Part shown: one piece after another, positions 61,601 through 64,000 of the stretch
Layout of the letters: each line of letters starts with the position of its first letter
Numbering within the stretch: position 1 is the first letter of the stretch
Assembly: GCA_949130495.1 (NCBI GenBank)
Contig: OX422211.1
Location: 337,037,504 to 337,101,503 of the forward strand
Reading direction: 5' to 3'
DNA from: Sambucus nigra
Lineage: Eukaryota; Streptophyta; Magnoliopsida; Dipsacales; Adoxaceae
DNA length: 64,000 bases
Position numbers and translations under genes: made by a program
Notes under the pieces: model-generated
What the model was told of the DNA's origin: nothing
What the model saw: only the letters and a program-made list of their open reading frames with translations
Databases searched by the model: none

Positions 61601-62169
61601 ACAAACTACTTGGGTCGAAAGTGATTCAGGATACTTCGGCGAGGATAGAATTGATACGGAGTCGTATTCGGGTAGCTCAGGATCGGCAGAAGAGCTATGC
61701 TGATGCGAAGAGATTCTTTAGGGATTTCCAAGTGGGGGACCAAGTTTTACTCAGAGTAACTCCTATGAAGGGGATTATGCGATTTGGAAAGAAGGGGAAG
61801 TTGGCACCGAGATACGTGGGACCATTTCCTATCATCGAGCGGATTGGGTCTGTTGCGTATAGACTTGGGTTACAGGAGCATTTACACAGGATTCATGATG
61901 TGTTTCATATTTCCTCACTAAGGAAATATCTTAGGGAAGATTTGGCTCATTCTCACATTGCTTTTGAGGACATCGATCTCCAGCCTGATAGCTCCTACGA
62001 GGAAGGGCCGATTGCTATTTTGGACCGAAGTGAGCGGAAACTGCGGTCAAAGATAGTCCCGTTAGTACGTGTTCAGTGGCGGCATCATAATGTCGAGGAG
62101 TCCACATGGGAGCGCAAGGATGAGATGCGCGAACGTTATCCAGAGTTATTTGTACCAGGTACTTTCTAG
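58691..62169 (+). pseudogene. E2 pol (PR-RT-RNase H-INT-chromodomain-like), broken
   Basis: Protease site at 58881-58892 reads DTEA, so the glycine of D-T-G-A is lost; a 1-bp frameshift follows near 58930. An unbroken 471-codon frame (58918-60333) covers the rest of protease, RT ([23 protein letters not shown], catalytic IDD at 59842-59850) and the start of RNase H ([11 protein letters not shown]). Stops: 60331, 60430, 60784, 60866, 60872 and 60963. Integrase (60880-61900) keeps the zinc motif (HDSRFAVH, CATC) and first catalytic aspartate (MDFI), but the second reads SNRDK and the catalytic glutamate is lysine (GQTKRT), so it should be inactive. The final 60 residues (LDRSERKLRSKIVPLVRV to YPELFV) form a chromodomain-like tail that in chromoviruses guides insertion to heterochromatin. 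Confidence 0.92.
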
Positions 62170-62199
62170 TTCCGAATTTTGGGACGAAATTCTGTTATT

Positions 62200-62211
62200 A
62201 GGGGGGAAGTA
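62200..62211 (+). other. Polypurine tract of E2
   Basis: AGGGGGGAAGTA directly before the 3' LTR. Confidence 0.9.
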
Positions 62212-64000
62212 TGTAATACCCCGTATTTGTGTGATATTTATTTATGGGATTAATTGAATTAAATGTGTATTAATTGAGAATTAATCCGGATAAAATACTA
62301 ACGATTTGTGAGTTGATATTTGATTATAATGCGTATATATGGCAATATATGAATATTGAGAATATTAAAAATTATAGTGAGATAGAAATACGGCAATTTG
62401 GAAATTTTGCTGGGACGCGTGTGACAGTCGCGCCAGGAACATTATTTAATTAAAAAGTGAATTTTTATTTTTATTAACCGTGTGGTCATTTTGAGTGCGC
62501 CAACGTGTCCGAAAGGGTCGAAATAGTCAGAAAACACTAGCCGGCGGTTTATTTTGGGTCCCAAGGCATTTTTAGGCCATACCGGCAACCCAAAAGGGTA
62601 GTTTGGTAATTTCAAAATTTTGGGAATTAAAACACACGAAAATTAAAAGTTAAAATCTGATTTAGTCTTTACCCACTAAACCCACTAACAACACTAAATG
62701 ACTTAATGGGCTACGGGAGTTATTGGAAGAAATTTTAAGAGGTTCCTAAGGCAACCTCTAAACCACCATTGTCATCTTGGAGAAGAACTTGTAGAGAGAG
62801 AAAGAGAGAGGAGAATTCTGCAGAGATAGAGAGAAAGCAATTCAACCTTCTTCAACCAACAACAAAAATCTGGAACATAAGGCAAGTGATTTAATTACAA
62901 TTGATTCAATGTTATCTTCTTCCATGTTTAGGGTAAATATCGAATTTGTCTTGGAAGATTGATACAAACCCATGAATTTGAGGATTAAAACTATAAACCA
63001 TGTTAGGATTTGCATGTAGACATATTCTGGACGAATTATGAATTCAAAATATAACCCTTGATGATCTAAAAAACGGATTTAAGAAGAGAATTATTAGTGT
63101 TCTTGAAAGAAATAGAAAACTAGGGTTCTTGATGAAGTTTTGATCCAAATAAAGCCCTTGGTTCATGATTTATTGGTTTTAGAACGTTAACAATGTTGTA
63201 GGATGGTTGTATGATGATATTATAACGTTAGATTAGAGTTTCATGCATTATAATGGAGTTTTGGGACGATTTGAGGACTGTAAAATGAAGCAGTCCGTAG
63301 CCTATCTGGTGCAATCGATCGATCGACATTCATCAGTCGATCGATCGACCACCATCGATCGATCGATGTTCAAGGTCGATCGATCGACCTTCCCAGAATG
63401 AGTAAAATTTTCCCTAGTTAACTTTTAATGATGTTAACCCTTAGAAAACTATTATTGGAGACTTTATGAATATCCTTAGACTTAAGGAAGACCAGTAGGT
63501 ATGGTTATAAAATTTGGACCTTAATTAGAATTCAATTTGAGGAATTATTCTAAAATCTAATGAAATTCGATGAGTGAGATAATATTAGGGTTAAAAGAGT
63601 AAATTTGAATGATGTGATGAAATGAGGTTTGGGGTAGAAGTAAGGACCTTAAGAATAATGATGTTATATGTGGGAATAATAGGAAACTTAATGATCCCTT
63701 TGAGATAGGTCTTAAGTACAAGAAACTATGACGTGAGATGTGTCGACAGTCTACATTATGTATTATCGAAAGACTTAAAATGTATAAAATTGGAATAATG
63801 GTATAAGGATGTAGAATATACCTTTATTAATATTGAGACATCTAAGATGTGTGAATGCTTAGTATATAACTTATGTGTATGACATACCTACCATACTTGC
63901 TATCACGGGAGGTTTACGTTCGCTTAGGGCCATCTAATCTTTGTGTGCCCGGATTTAGATTGGTACCTCGAGAACATAGGTCAGAGAAGGACTTATTGAG
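62212..64000 (+). repeat. 3' LTR of E2, cut by window end
   Basis: Starts TGTAATACCCCGTATTTGTG and matches 54388-56190 with few differences. The CGATCGATCGA cassette is at 63313-63389. Confidence 0.93.

Larger units (their letters stand above)
54388..64000 (+). mobile_element. Tekay/Del-type Ty3/gypsy chromovirus, 3' LTR cut by window end (element E2)
   Basis: LTR (54388-57348), iMet primer site, gag, pol, polypurine tract, then a second LTR from 62212 that runs off the window. It is a sister subfamily of E1 (gag and pol closely alike, LTRs more different). By eye its two LTRs differ at about 28 of 1,790 compared positions. It inserted into Helitron copy B. Coding capacity is lost. Confidence 0.92.

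Overview
This window looks like gene-poor, repeat-packed chromatin of a flowering plant. I see no intact host gene and no tRNA, rRNA or CRISPR. Nearly everything is transposon sequence in nested layers: two related Ty3/gypsy chromovirus (Tekay/Del-type) elements, a mosaic of long-LTR Tat-like elements, a CACTA DNA transposon with a hAT element inside it, long-TIR foldback elements, a LINE tail, and Helitron ends. The tRNA-iMet primer site TGGTATCAGAGC, the chromodomain-like pol terminus, the CACTA and hAT ends and a fragment resembling plant ROOT HAIRLESS 1 all point to an angiosperm. The species cannot be named from the sequence.

Layout. 1-15146: a mosaic of Tat-like LTRs (1-1809, 2647-4615, 4616-7329, 12338-15146) around a deleted internal stub (1810-2646) and a longer internal region (7330-12337). 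The longer region carries one broken gag-like reading frame with a zinc knuckle and no pol. 15147-17524: a truncated minus-strand chromovirus LTR. 17525-19139: Helitron-like repeats around a LINE 3' end, closed by a Helitron 3' terminus. 19140-22732: mostly decayed sequence with the end of an old gypsy pol. 22733-27450: a CACTA element with a 3-bp target duplication, a degraded multi-exon TNPA-like gene, and a 754-bp hAT element with a perfect 8-bp target duplication. 28462-39108: a complete but dead Tekay element inserted in an AT microsatellite. 39109-43035: microsatellites, a CACTA-like remnant, a hairpin and two foldback elements. 43036-49656: a transposon-derived tract ending in a Helitron terminus and carrying an RHL1-like exon fragment. 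49895-52854: a truncated solo LTR. 53101-54387: an inverted second Helitron copy with the same RHL1-like fragment. 54388-64000: a second Tekay element inserted into that Helitron; its 3' LTR runs off the window.

The order of events can be partly read. The hAT element is younger than the CACTA element, which sits in an older gypsy remnant. The 54.4-kb Tekay element is younger than the Helitron it splits, and its two LTRs differ at only about 28 places over about 1.8 kb by my count. Even so, its coding region has about 11 stops, a frameshift and lost catalytic residues, so it was probably mobilised by another copy. Most stops in both Tekay elements are TAG at former CAG codons or TGA/TAA at former CGA/CAA codons, as expected from decay of methylated cytosines.

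The points most worth following are the RHL1-like capture shared by two Helitrons, the palindrome-rich cassette found at a similar place in every Tekay-type LTR here, the gag-only Tat-like element with its repeated hairpin next to PPT-like motifs, and the mosaic Tat LTRs.
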